Positions 26,435 to 34,578 of a stretch of 50,249 nt of DNA are shown here, piece after piece. Below the pieces are notes generated by a model. That model saw only the letters and a program-made list of their open reading frames with translations. It had not been told where the DNA came from and searched no databases. A program made the position numbers and the translations under genes. The stretch comes from an uncultured Lachnospiraceae bacterium (lineage in GTDB: Bacteria; Bacillota; Clostridia; Lachnospirales; Lachnospiraceae). Position 1 is the stretch's first letter. Every line of letters starts with the position of its first letter. The DNA is taken from NCBI GenBank assembly GCA_947566645.1, contig CANOKL010000028.1:1-50249 (forward strand). The letters run 5' to 3'.

Positions 26435-26692
26435 ATGAAAGAATTTAAGTATGTAATCACAGACGAGATGGGAATTCACGCACGTCCGGCAGGCCTTCTT
26501 GTAAAGGCAGTAAAGGGATTTGGAAGCTCTGTTAAGATGACAAAGGGTGCAAAGACGGTTGACTGCAAGGGCATCATGGGTGTTATGAGCCTTGGCGCAA
26601 AGAAGGGCGAGGAGGTCGTTCTGACATTTGAAGGCGAGGATGAGGGCGCAGCATACGAGGCAATCAGCAAATTTATGCAGGAAAATCTGTAG
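26435..26692 (+). CDS. ptsH: Phosphocarrier protein HPr
   Basis: 85 residues. It relays phosphate from enzyme I to EIIA. The phosphorylated His15 lies in GIHARPAG. At position 46, where low-GC Gram-positive HPr usually has the regulatory Ser (KSIMGVMSLG), this protein has Gly (CKGIMGVMSLG), so it should not be a target of HPr kinase at that site. The ATG at 26435 follows ATGGAGGAAT. It lies in the fructose operon rather than alone with ptsI, with a long structured spacer before it. Confidence 0.93.
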   Translation: MKEFKYVITDEMGIHARPAGLLVKAVKGFGSSVKMTKGAKTVDCKGIMGVMSLGAKKGEEVVLTFEGEDEGAAYEAISKFMQENL

Positions 26693-26718
26693 GTATAACG
26701 AGCCGGCAGATGGGATGC

Positions 26719-26745
26719 GCGGCCTCCCGGGCCGTGAATAGCAAC
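26719..26745 (+). repeat. Family B repeat between ptsH and ptsI
   Basis: GCGGCC, four or five bases, GGGCCGTGAATAGCAAC. The hairpin stem is GGCC/GGCC with flanking partial pairs. It sits within the operon spacer, so it is transcribed. Confidence 0.65.
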
Positions 26746-26829
26746 GGATCAACGACAAGATGTTTATGGGAAATGTGGTGAGGATGGCACAGGGGGCTGT
26801 CCTCACAGGGATTTAGGTGGAGATGAGAC

Positions 26830-28473
26830 ATGAAGGTATATAATGGTAAAAGCGTATTCAGCGGAATCGCGATTGGTAAGATCAGTGTATATAAGAAGGG
26901 TGAGCAGCAGGTAAAACGTACGAAGATTTCCGACACCGGGGCAGAGCTTGCCAGGTACGAAGCGGCTAAAGAGAAGGCGACAGAGCAGCTTCAGGGGCTG
27001 TATGACAAAGCCCTTAAGGAAGTCGGCGAGGCCAATGCCGCTATTTTTGAGGTGCATCAGATGATGCTTGAGGATCTTGATTATAATGAGTCAGTGGAAA
27101 ATATTGTGCGCAGCCAGGAGGTTAATGTAGAATATGCCGTCGCAGCGACCGGGGATAACTTTTCACGGATGTTTGCGGCAATGGATGATGACTACATGCG
27201 GGAGAGGGCGGCGGATGTCAAGGATATTTCCGAAAGACTTCTTACTATATTAACCGGAAGCGGAAGCGGTATGGCGGCAGCAGATGAACCAGTAATTATC
27301 GTAGCGGATGACCTGGCGCCGTCGGAAACCGTGCAGCTTGACAAGGATATGGTGCTGTCCTTTGTGACAGTTCATGGCTCTACGAATTCCCACACAGCGA
27401 TTCTGGCAAGGATGATGGAAATTCCGGCACTTGTAGGGACAAAGCTTCCTTTGGACGATTCGGTAGATGGAAAGATGGGCATCGTGGATGGCAGTACAGG
27501 CATCATTTATGTGGATCCTGACGAGCAGACGCTGGCAAAGATGAAGGAGCGAAAGGAAGAAGAGCTTCACAAGAAGGAACTGCTCCAGACGTTAAAAGGC
27601 AGGGAAAATGTAACCCTTGACGGGCAGAAGCTGATGTTGTATGCTAACATTGGAAACATCAAAGACCTGGCTATGGTGATGCAGAATGATGCGGGCGGCA
27701 TCGGACTCTTCCGGAGCGAATTCATTTACCTGGAGAGAGATCAGTATCCGACTGAGGAGGAACAGTTCCAGATTTACAGACAGGTGGCGGAGACAATGGC
27801 AGGAAAGAGGGTCATTATCCGTACCCTTGATATCGGAGCTGATAAGCAGTGCGATTATTTTGAGATGGAGCACGAGGAAAATCCGGCTCTCGGATACCGT
27901 GCGATTCGTATCTGTCTGACCCGGCCGGAGGTGTTCAAGACACAGCTTCGTGCGTTGTTCAGGGCCAGTGCCTTTGGTAAAATAGCGATTATGTATCCTA
28001 TGATTACAAGTGTTCAGGAGATTAAGAGGATTAAGGAGATTGTAGCCGAGGTGAAGGCAGAGCTTACCGCGCACAAGACGCCGTTTGGCGAGCCGGAGCA
28101 GGGAATTATGATTGAGACGCCTGCAGCGGCGGTAATCAGTGATCTGCTGGCGGAGGAAGTGGATTTCTTCAGTATTGGGACAAATGACCTGACCCAGTAC
28201 ACACTGGCTATTGACCGTCAGAATACGAAACTCGACGAGTTCTATGACTCACACCACCCTGCAGTCCTGCGCATGATTTCCACTGTTGTGGAGAATGCCC
28301 ACAAGGCAGGTATCTGGGCGGGCATCTGCGGCGAGCTTGGCGCTGACCAGACACTTACGCAGGAATTCCTTGCTATGGGTGTGGATGAGCTGTCTGTGTC
28401 GCCGGGAAGCATTCTTCCGATCCGTAAGATTGTACTGGAGACGAATGTAGGAGAGTACAAGGCAGGGAGATAA
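26830..28473 (+). CDS. ptsI: PTS enzyme I
   Basis: 547 residues, slightly shorter than the usual 570. It takes phosphate from phosphoenolpyruvate and passes it to HPr. The phosphorylated His188 lies in HGSTNSHTAILAR (family GGRTSHTAI, here altered on the N-terminal side). The C-terminal PEP-binding domain has GIGLFRSEFI, RTLDIGADKQ, IGTNDLTQYTLAIDR and GICGELGAD. A ribosome site AGGTGGAGA precedes the ATG. The DeoR gene begins at the base after its stop. Confidence 0.92.
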   Translation: MKVYNGKSVFSGIAIGKISVYKKGEQQVKRTKISDTGAELARYEAAKEKATEQLQGLYDKALKEVGEANAAIFEVHQMMLEDLDYNESVENIVRSQEVNVEYAVAATGDNFSRMFAAMDDDYMRERAADVKDISERLLTILTGSGSGMAAADEPVIIVADDLAPSETVQLDKDMVLSFVTVHGSTNSHTAILARMMEIPALVGTKLPLDDSVDGKMGIVDGSTGIIYVDPDEQTLAKMKERKEEELHKKELLQTLKGRENVTLDGQKLMLYANIGNIKDLAMVMQNDAGGIGLFRSEFIYLERDQYPTEEEQFQIYRQVAETMAGKRVIIRTLDIGADKQCDYFEMEHEENPALGYRAIRICLTRPEVFKTQLRALFRASAFGKIAIMYPMITSVQEIKRIKEIVAEVKAELTAHKTPFGEPEQGIMIETPAAAVISDLLAEEVDFFSIGTNDLTQYTLAIDRQNTKLDEFYDSHHPAVLRMISTVVENAHKAGIWAGICGELGADQTLTQEFLAMGVDELSVSPGSILPIRKIVLETNVGEYKAGR

Positions 28474-29283
28474 ATGTTAACAAAACAGCGTCAGGAGCTG
28501 CTTCTTAAGCTCCTGGAGGAAAAAGGAAGTATTACCGTGGCAGAGGGGAGTACCCTTCTTGCCACATCAGAATCTACGGTCCGCAGGGATATTACTGCTC
28601 TGGACCGGGAGGGAAAGCTTACGAAGGTATTCGGAGGGGCCGTGGCATCGGAGCAGAAGATATCAGCCCACGAATATACAGTCGCCCAGAAGAGTGATCT
28701 GAACCGTGAGGAAAAGAGAATGATTGCAAAATACGCGGCCTCCATGATTGAACCTGAGGATTTTGTGTATATTGATGCAGGAACAACAACGGCACGCATG
28801 ATTGACTATATCGAAGAGCGCAGCGCGACGTTCGTGACCAATGCAGTCGCCCACGCCCAGAGGCTTGCCCTGCGGGGAATGAAGGTGCTGCTTGTGGGTG
28901 GAGAGCTGAAGGCCTCCACGGAGGCAGTCGTGGGAAACCAGGCAATGCAGACACTGCAGAGCTATCATTTTACAAAGGGATTCTTCGGTACAAATGGTGT
29001 GACGAAGCGGAGCGGCTGCACTACGCCTGACGCAAATGAAGCTATGGTAAAGCGTACCGCCATGGAGCAGTGCAAAGAAAGCTATGTGCTTTGCGACAGC
29101 TCAAAATTCGGGAAGGTGAGTGCAGTAACATTTGCACCATTTACCAGCACCCGGTTTCTCACAGAGAAAAAAAGCTGCGGATATGAGGATAGCGAAAATA
29201 TTTTCAGTGTAGCGGTGGTTGAGCCAATTGGCGACAACACGGCAGATGGAAATGCATCCTGCGTGAAACGTACGGTTAATTAG
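28474..29283 (+). CDS. DeoR-family regulator of the fructose operon (FruR-like)
   Basis: 269 residues. An N-terminal DeoR winged helix (EEKGSITVAEG, then TSESTVRRDITALDREGKL) is followed by a sugar-phosphate sensor domain with IDAGTTTARMIDYI. DeoR/GlpR family members of this kind sense fructose 1-phosphate or similar and control fru operons. Its usual place is the first gene; here it is the last, translated with no gap from the ptsI stop. Substantial internal homology to FruR supports the role; the operator was not identified. Confidence 0.85.
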   Translation: MLTKQRQELLLKLLEEKGSITVAEGSTLLATSESTVRRDITALDREGKLTKVFGGAVASEQKISAHEYTVAQKSDLNREEKRMIAKYAASMIEPEDFVYIDAGTTTARMIDYIEERSATFVTNAVAHAQRLALRGMKVLLVGGELKASTEAVVGNQAMQTLQSYHFTKGFFGTNGVTKRSGCTTPDANEAMVKRTAMEQCKESYVLCDSSKFGKVSAVTFAPFTSTRFLTEKKSCGYEDSENIFSVAVVEPIGDNTADGNASCVKRTVN

Positions 29284-29340
29284 TGCAAGTAATACTGGTA
29301 CAGCCTTGCAGCCAATGTATCAGAATATGCATAAATAGAA

Positions 29341-29375
29341 ATAATCTCTCATAGAATGTATGGGAGGTTATTTTT
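29341..29375 (+). terminator. Terminator-like hairpin burying the spoIID ribosome site
   Basis: ATAATCTCTCATA (29341-29353) pairs with TATGGGAGGTTAT (29359-29371) over 13 positions including G-T wobbles, with a five-base loop, followed by T-rich sequence. The 3' arm holds GGGAGG, the ribosome site of spoIID, whose ATG is at 29376. The hairpin can therefore end the fru transcript and hide the ribosome site. Confidence 0.65.
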
Positions 29376-30251
29376 ATGCGGCAGAAATTCAAGACATATC
29401 TATGCTATCTTACAATCATAGTATTATTACCTTACATTATAACTGCATTTATAAATGGGCCAAGCATGGCATCCTCATCCAATATCAATACAGCTCATGT
29501 AAAGGTAAAAACAGACGCAGGGACAATCGAGCTTTCGATGGAAGAATACTGCATCGGAATACTTGCAAAAGAAATTCCGGCTGATTATAAGATAGAGGCG
29601 CTGAAGGCGCAGGCAATACTTGTTAGAACAGAAGTCTATGCACGCCTGAAGGAAGGCGGACAGGACACAGAGCTGGAAGAAGGCTTTTGGACAAGAGAGC
29701 AGATGGAGGAAGCATGGGGAGCCGTAAAAACCTCTGCAAACTATAACAAATTTCAGCGTGTATGGCAGGAAACAGAAGGACAGATACTGACATATGAAGG
29801 AAATCCTGCAAAAACCTCTTTTTTCCGCCTAAGCAACGGAAGCACAAGAGATGGAAAAGAAGCACTCGGAGATGATGGATACCCCTACCTGAAGATCGTA
29901 GATTGTCCATTAGACATAGAAGCAAAGGAACAGATCCAGACCGTCACACTGGACGACATGGATGCAGAAATAACAGAATGCGATACCGCCGGGTATGTCC
30001 TCACCGTGCGTGTCGGCAACGAATCCATAAGCGGCGAAGAATTCCGCAGCACCCACCATCTGGCATCAAGCTGCTTCACCTTCCAGAAATATAACGGAAA
30101 ACTACGCATCACAACAAGAGGCGTCGGTCATGGCCTTGGCATGAGCCAGTACACCGCAAATGAAATGGCAAAAGACGGAGCAGATGCGGCAACCGTACTC
30201 GCATACTTTTTCGAGGGGACAGAATTGAAAGAAGTAGCCGATATTGTATAA
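29376..30251 (+). CDS. spoIID: Stage II sporulation protein D
   Basis: 291 residues. SpoIID is a membrane-bound lytic transglycosylase of the engulfment complex with SpoIIM and SpoIIP. An N-terminal membrane helix (about 10-28) is followed by the SpoIID domain (AGTIELSMEEYCIGILAKEI; ALKAQAILVRTEVYARL) and the C-terminal signature RGVGHGLGMSQYTANEMA. The conserved catalytic Glu lies in EEYCIGILAKE. The SpoIIQ-like gene follows after 132 bases, the arrangement seen in other Clostridia. The ribosome site lies in a hairpin. A family A repeat begins at the base after the stop. Confidence 0.93.
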   Translation: MRQKFKTYLCYLTIIVLLPYIITAFINGPSMASSSNINTAHVKVKTDAGTIELSMEEYCIGILAKEIPADYKIEALKAQAILVRTEVYARLKEGGQDTELEEGFWTREQMEEAWGAVKTSANYNKFQRVWQETEGQILTYEGNPAKTSFFRLSNGSTRDGKEALGDDGYPYLKIVDCPLDIEAKEQIQTVTLDDMDAEITECDTAGYVLTVRVGNESISGEEFRSTHHLASSCFTFQKYNGKLRITTRGVGHGLGMSQYTANEMAKDGADAATVLAYFFEGTELKEVADIV

Positions 30252-30252
30252 G

Positions 30253-30314
30253 TTGGGGACGGGGCAAAATTAAAAATGCCCCGTCCCAGATTCATATTAC
30301 CCTGTCCCCAATTG
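30253..30314. repeat. Family A repeat, copy 6
   Basis: GTTGGGGACGGGGCAAAATT, then the complement AAAAATGCCCCGTCCC and the tail CAGATTCATATTACCCTGTC plus CCCAATTG. It begins one base after the spoIID stop and lies between spoIID and the spoIIQ-like gene. Confidence 0.9.
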
Positions 30315-30383
30315 AAATAAAGCGTAAAAGAAGGAATAAGGACATCACTATCTGGCAAAAATAAAGTCAGAGGTGGTGATAAT

Positions 30384-31130
30384 ATGAAACAAAGACAAAA
30401 GCCAAAAAAGAAGGGGGCTAGCGTCGCAGCGGTTTTATGCTTTGTGGCAGCAATTGCAATAGTTGGAACATATACCTTTCAAGATTACAGGGAATCTCAA
30501 CGGGAAGAGAAACTGGCACAGGCAAAGAAACAGCTGGAGGAAGAGACAAAAGAAGACAGTGAAGAGACAAGCACAGGGGCGGATGACATCGTGATTAACA
30601 CGAAAAGAAAGCCTGAAGAAAAGAAGAAAGAAAAAAAGGTGCCGGAGGGCTCGGACGGAGAGGAAGAGACCGTTGTCAGTATACAGAATACAGCAGAGAC
30701 CTGGACAGCACCATATTTTGACAGCGAAAGTAAGCTTCTCTGGCCTGTAAATGGAGCAATTATCCTTAACTACAGCATGGATAAGACGGTGTACTTTTCG
30801 ACCCTGGACCAGTATAAGTACAATCCGGCAGTCATTATCTCCGGGGCAGAAGGCGATCAGGTAATCTGCGGTGCACCTGGGACAGTAAAATCAATTGATG
30901 TAACAGCAGAGACAGGAACAACAGTCAATGTAGACCTTGGAAACGGATACGAGCTATTTTACGGACAGCTAAAAGAAGTTCCAGTAAAAGTTGGCGACTG
31001 GGTGGAAGCAAAAACCGTCCTTGGATATGTGAGCCAGCCCACAAAATACTACAGCGTGGAAGGCTGTAATGTATATTTCGAAATGAGAAAGGATGGACAG
31101 CCGGTAAATCCGGCGGAATATTTAGAATAA
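30384..31130 (+). CDS. spoIIQ: SpoIIQ-like M23-fold protein, metal site lost
   Basis: 248 residues. A cytoplasmic basic N-terminus, one membrane helix (about 13-30), a charged linker (40-105) and a C-terminal LytM/M23-fold domain (about 115-245). SpoIIQ in the forespore membrane forms a channel with SpoIIIA proteins. Adjacency to spoIID and domain layout support the assignment. The zinc ligands of active M23 enzymes are absent: the His of the first motif is replaced (KYNPAVIISGAE) and the His-x-His near the end reads NVYFEM. The domain is therefore structural, as in B. subtilis. Ribosome site GAGGTGGTGAT lies in a weak hairpin. Confidence 0.8.
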   Translation: MKQRQKPKKKGASVAAVLCFVAAIAIVGTYTFQDYRESQREEKLAQAKKQLEEETKEDSEETSTGADDIVINTKRKPEEKKKEKKVPEGSDGEEETVVSIQNTAETWTAPYFDSESKLLWPVNGAIILNYSMDKTVYFSTLDQYKYNPAVIISGAEGDQVICGAPGTVKSIDVTAETGTTVNVDLGNGYELFYGQLKEVPVKVGDWVEAKTVLGYVSQPTKYYSVEGCNVYFEMRKDGQPVNPAEYLE

Positions 31131-31145
31131 GTTGGGGACGGGGCT
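31131..31145. repeat. Family A repeat, half-copy 7
   Basis: GTTGGGGACGGGGC starts at the base after the spoIIQ stop. The expected complement arm is missing, so this is a truncated element. A separate hairpin follows. Confidence 0.7.
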
Positions 31146-31170
31146 GTCGGGTAATAGATAGTCCAAAACA

Positions 31171-31215
31171 GGGGACGATGTGATTTCTACAACTCACGTC
31201 GTCCCCCTAAATTTC
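31171..31215 (+). terminator. Terminator after the spoIIQ-like gene
   Basis: GGGGACGATGTGA (31171-31183) pairs with TCACGTCGTCCCC (31193-31205), one wobble, loop nine bases, followed by a T-rich run (ATTTCTTTTTC). Note that its stem echoes the GGGGACG of family A. Confidence 0.75.
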
Positions 31216-31379
31216 TTTTTCAAAAAAGAGGGCAGTCTTCAACCATCTCCTCTCGGTTCCATGTTATAATAGAATGATCTAGTCTTTACCTTGAAAAAGA
31301 GCTTAACAAACCTACTTTGGTAATAGCGCACAAAATGTTCAGTAAAATAATTATGTGACAATGAAATTTTACAGTAATT

Positions 31380-31397
31380 CGCTACACGCGTGTAGCG
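31380..31397. promoter_or_regulatory. 18-bp perfect palindrome
   Basis: CGCTACACGCGTGTAGCG is its own complement. It lies 17 bases before the start of a 42-residue open frame and resembles a dimeric repressor operator. I see no gene in 31216-31379. Confidence 0.6.
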
Positions 31398-31413
31398 GAT
31401 CTATGGAGGCAAG

Positions 31414-31542
31414 ATGGAGAAAAAGAGTGAATCATTAAAACAAGGAACTTCAGAATTTTTAATAACAAAAGAACAACAATTTTATGAAGATGTACGCTTT
31501 GGAAATGGAAATCGTAGCAGGCAAGGAGGCAGTCAAACATGA
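31414..31542 (+). CDS. Small unidentified open frame, 42 residues
   Basis: The frame opens at ATG 31414 after TGGAGGC. The product is hydrophilic (SLKQGTSEFLITKEQQFYED) with no recognised domain. It ends with TGA overlapping the ATG of the DUF1016 fragment (ATGA), which suggests an original two-gene unit. It may be the remnant of a larger gene. The 18-bp palindrome before it could be its operator. Confidence 0.4.
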   Translation: MEKKSESLKQGTSEFLITKEQQFYEDVRFGNGNRSRQGGSQT

Positions 31543-31867
31543 ACCATAGTCAAAAAACAGAGGTATTAACTAACGAGGATGTAGCTATCGAAAGGCTATG
31601 TGCCAATACAGTAGCTTTAGTGAAACATACAAGAAATATTGCTGTTCAACAAGTGAATATGATTCAATTGCTTACTTATTATACTATTGGGAAATGGATA
31701 ATAGAAGTGCAGCAAAAAGTGAAACAGTGTTTAGCCTTTTTGAAGAGAAACCGCCCTTCATAGTATCATGGTCTCACTACTTGCAATTAATGCGAATAGA
31801 AAATGAAGATGAAAAAAGTTTCTATGAAATTGAATCAGCAAAATCAGGATGGAGTGTACGTACGTAG
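31539..31867 (+). pseudogene. DUF1016 (YhcG-type nuclease) N-terminal remnant
   Basis: The first frame encodes the DUF1016 N-terminal segment (QVNMIQLLTYYTIGKWIIEV). A shift is then needed to reach the next segment (VSWSHYLQLMRIENEDEKSF, YEIESAKSGWSVR), after which the sequence ends. Intact members are about 330-370 residues with a C-terminal PD-(D/E)XK domain, so the gene is both frameshifted and cut. These proteins are associated with defence and mobile regions, and this copy cannot be active. Confidence 0.8.
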
Positions 31868-31919
31868 GTTTAACATTAAAGAAATAAGATTGGTCAACCG
31901 GCGACGCGGAGGAAGGGAA

Positions 31920-32174
31920 ATGAATTATACATATATACTGGAGTGCAGCGACGGCAGCCTCTATACAGGCTGGACGAATAATATTGAAAAACGTATACAG
32001 GCGCATAATTCGGGGAAAGGGGCCAGATATACAAGGGGCAGGACACCTGTAAGACTTGTGTATGTTGAAGAGTTTGAAACGAAAACTCAGGCTATGCAGA
32101 GGGAATGTGAGATTAAGAAGATGAACAGGAGAGAAAAAGAAAAGCTGTTGCAATTGGGGACGGGGCATTTTTAA
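31920..32174 (+). CDS. GIY-YIG domain nuclease-like protein (UPF0213 type)
   Basis: 84 residues. The GIY-YIG fold is seen as YTYILECSDGSLYTGWTNNI, followed by the Arg (RIQAHNSGKGARYTRGR) and the C-terminal Glu region (ECEIKKMNRREKEKLL). Relatives are small single-domain nucleases such as YhbQ. The start ATG 31920 follows GGAGGAAGGG. The last residues, LGTGHF, and the stop come from the family A repeat copy 8, as in azlD. Length is otherwise typical. Function in the cell is unclear; a role in DNA repair is proposed for E. coli relatives. Confidence 0.8.
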   Translation: MNYTYILECSDGSLYTGWTNNIEKRIQAHNSGKGARYTRGRTPVRLVYVEEFETKTQAMQRECEIKKMNRREKEKLLQLGTGHF

Positions 32175-32194
32175 AAATGCCCCGTCCCTAATTG
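32151..32194. repeat. Family A repeat, copy 8
   Basis: CAATTGGGGACGGGGCATTT and its complement form a near-perfect 44-bp palindrome with one mismatch. It supplies the stop of the GIY-YIG gene and lies between two convergent genes. Confidence 0.92.
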
Positions 32195-32200
32195 ATTGCG

Positions 32201-32863
32201 TTACAGTACGAAAGCGTACATTACGATGAAGTGGCACGCGCTCCCGCCCATTACGAAGAGGTGGAAGATCTCGTGGCTTCCAAAGTTTTTGTGTCTGTTA
32301 TTGAAGATTGGAAGCTTTAATGCATAGATTACTCCGCCGACCGTGTAGATGATTCCACCTGCCAGAAGCCAGCCGAAGGCGGCGGGGGACATGGAGTTAA
32401 GGATCTGGGTGAAGGCCAGTACGCAGGTCCATCCCATTCCGATGTAGAGCACGGATGAGACCCAGCGTGGGCAGTATACCCAGAATGCCTTAATCAGGAT
32501 TCCTGCTATTGCAATTCCCCATACGATGCACAGGAGTGTAATCCCAAGCTTTCCCTTTAGTACGAGAAGGCAGATGGGAGTGTAGCTTCCTGCGATCAAT
32601 ACGCTGATCATCATGTGGTCAATCTTCTTGAGAATTGTATTTACACGTTCTGAGCGGTCAAATGTGTGATAGGTTGTGCTTGCGGCATATAATAGAACCA
32701 GACTTGCCGCATAGACGGCAATTGATATGATATATATCCTGCCGGGTTCATGTGCTGCCTTTATTAACAGCGGTACTGCTGCAAATATTGCCATTAACAT
32801 TCCTATAAAATGTGTAATTGCGCTTCCTGGGTCCTTAATGTGTTGTTTTACTGCCTGTGCCAA
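32201..32863 (-). CDS. Hemolysin III family membrane protein
   Basis: 220 residues with seven membrane helices, of the HlyIII/PAQR type. The conserved metal-site residues are present: STTYHTF near helix 2 and HEIFHLF near the end. Bacterial family members are not proven haemolysins; several affect membrane lipid homeostasis or act as ceramidase-like hydrolases. The start is a TTG at 32863 after TTTAGGAGGCGA. Single gene, with no clear operon partners. Confidence 0.85.
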   Translation of the reverse strand: MAQAVKQHIKDPGSAITHFIGMLMAIFAAVPLLIKAAHEPGRIYIISIAVYAASLVLLYAASTTYHTFDRSERVNTILKKIDHMMISVLIAGSYTPICLLVLKGKLGITLLCIVWGIAIAGILIKAFWVYCPRWVSSVLYIGMGWTCVLAFTQILNSMSPAAFGWLLAGGIIYTVGGVIYALKLPIFNNRHKNFGSHEIFHLFVMGGSACHFIVMYAFVL

Positions 32864-33123
32864 AAAAATCGCCTCCTAAATATCGTTGTGTTTCGACATG
32901 TAGTTTTTAAAACTATGTTATCTATATATTTATATTATACCCAATAGTAAGAAAATGCAAGTATAAAATGAAAAGATATTTTGTTATTTTGGGAGGGTGG
33001 AGATTAAAAGCACTTTTGGTGCAGAAAGTGATTTCGATAATATTAAATATTTTGTTAAAACGGAAAGTATTAAATAATTGTGTGCCAATTTGATGAGATA
33101 TAAAACATAAATAAAAATGGCGT

Positions 33124-33417
33124 GTGCCTGATGTAGACACGCTTCTCCTTTTTGTTGGATTTTACGGTGTTTCGTTAGATGAACTGGTAACAGGTACACA
33201 TTCGGTTGTAAATGAATCCAATGAAGATATGACCGCTTATGATTTGGGTATTACCCTTGTTCGGCATCTCCAATCAAAACATATTCCTATTGAGAACATT
33301 ATGCAGTTGTCAAAAACAGATTTCGATTTTCTGTCTAATTATAAAAAATTATCAGAAGATAACCAATCTGAAATGCGTTATTTAATGAATTACAAAATCA
33401 GAAAGCAGTCAAATTAA
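33124..33417 (+). pseudogene. XRE-type regulator lacking its helix-turn-helix
   Basis: The frame begins abruptly with PDVDTLLLFVGFYGVSLDEL, the last part of a Cro/CI helix-turn-helix domain, and continues for about 75 residues of hydrophilic C-terminal sequence. The first four helices that bind DNA are not found upstream, so the gene is a 3' fragment. The intergenic stretch 32864-33123 before it is AT-rich, with no other gene seen. Confidence 0.7.
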
Positions 33418-33881
33418 TAAAATTCTATTTCTTTTCCATCCAGATAAAGGGTAAATTTGTCTGGATTCTCTTTGATATTGTAATCTTTGCTGAAATCATC
33501 CGTTTTAAATTCAATTTTGCAGAAGGGTTCTTTCTTTTCCTCTATGTCCCTGCGACTTAGATATACTGAAATATTCAGTTCAGCTGGGTAACCTCGTATG
33601 TCCGTCGAGAATCTGGTAGTATGAAAACTGTTGTCTTGGCACATATGAATAAATGTTCGGGCAAATTCATCTTCATCCTCAATCCTGTTACTGTTCGCAA
33701 CAACCATCAAATTATAATCACTGTCAGATACCATACTACTCACTACGTCTGGGATTCCAGAAGTATCTTGCTCTTGTGTATCTTCCTTTGTTTCGCAAGA
33801 AGTAAGCACTATACCCCAAATGCCTAGAATACACAAGAAAAGCTTCTTCCTTTTCATTTTCCAATCTCTAATTTTTGTCAT
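33414..33881 (-). CDS. Small predicted lipoprotein
   Basis: 155 residues. A basic start (MTKIRDWKMKRKKLF) leads to a hydrophobic helix and lipobox LTSC, so the product is probably lipid-anchored outside the membrane. The mature part is acidic and of mixed beta character (FCKIEFKTDDFSKDYNI). No domain is recognised; its relatives in Lachnospiraceae are annotated as hypothetical lipoproteins. Start at 33881 follows GGAGGAAAAGGAC. Confidence 0.7.
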   Translation of the reverse strand: MTKIRDWKMKRKKLFLCILGIWGIVLTSCETKEDTQEQDTSGIPDVVSSMVSDSDYNLMVVANSNRIEDEDEFARTFIHMCQDNSFHTTRFSTDIRGYPAELNISVYLSRRDIEEKKEPFCKIEFKTDDFSKDYNIKENPDKFTLYLDGKEIEFY

Positions 33882-34008
33882 GTCCTTTTCCTCCTTAAAG
33901 TCCTATGATCTGTATATTATAGTATCATTTTTATAACACTATATCAAGATGAGTAGTGTCACTATAATAAGTGTATCTACGAAACTGAAAGGTGTTCAGA
34001 GAATTTGT

Positions 34009-34221
34009 ATGATTAGATACGACCCGCTTTGGAAAACGATGAAAGAAAAGAAGATTTCACAATATGACCTTTATACTCACCATGACATATCAAGGGCGAC
34101 TTTGCATAGGTTCAGAAAAAACAAATTTGTGGATTTGTACACAATAGACAGGCTCTGCGGTATTCTGGATTGCACAATTCCTGATATTGTCGAGTATTAC
34201 AAAGAAGATGATGAAAGATAA
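34009..34221 (+). CDS. Small helix-turn-helix protein (XRE/YozG type)
   Basis: 70 residues made almost wholly of a Cro/CI helix-turn-helix (KKISQYDLYTHHDISRATLH, then FVDLYTIDRLCGILDCTIPD). This is the compact form found next to mobile elements and toxin genes. The ATG at 34009 is preferred over a longer frame to 33949 on domain length; the ribosome site is weak in both cases. Confidence 0.65.
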   Translation: MIRYDPLWKTMKEKKISQYDLYTHHDISRATLHRFRKNKFVDLYTIDRLCGILDCTIPDIVEYYKEDDER

Positions 34222-34282
34222 TTGGAAACCATCATCTTTTTTTGTGCCTAAAAGCATTTTTTGTGCAGAAAGAGCAGGTGAT

Positions 34283-34354
34283 GCCTCATCCCTTGCCATT
34301 TCATGCACGGTATCGTGAATAGCATCCAGATTCGCAGCCTTTGCTCTCTTAGCA
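34283..34354 (-). pseudogene. Rubrerythrin C-terminal fragment
   Basis: 72 bases match 36256-36327 in the rubrerythrin gene with about five differences, and encode [20 protein letters not shown] in the same frame. Nothing else of the gene is present. It is a diverged partial duplicate, or the scar of a rearrangement. Confidence 0.8.
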
Positions 34355-34442
34355 ACGGCAGACATGGCAAGGCTTCCGAGGGTCTGTTAAAGAGATATGG
34401 TATTCACAATTTATAGATTTTTGAGTAAGTATTGTTATCGAC

Positions 34443-34464
34443 TGTTCACACCTTGTTCACACCT
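34443..34464. repeat. Perfect tandem 11-bp repeat
   Basis: TGTTCACACCT occurs twice without a gap. It lies near the left end of the 34.3-36 kb segment that carries an integrase remnant, and could be an arm-type recombinase binding site (speculative). No gene is seen in 34366-34578. Confidence 0.55.
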
Positions 34465-34578
34465 AATTTTTATAAGTTCATTTTTTGGGGGATATAATGT
34501 TTTTGTAAATTCACTTCCTTTCGTTTTTAATGTGAATATATAGAAAAAGAGATACCGAAGTACCTCTTAATCATCAAG

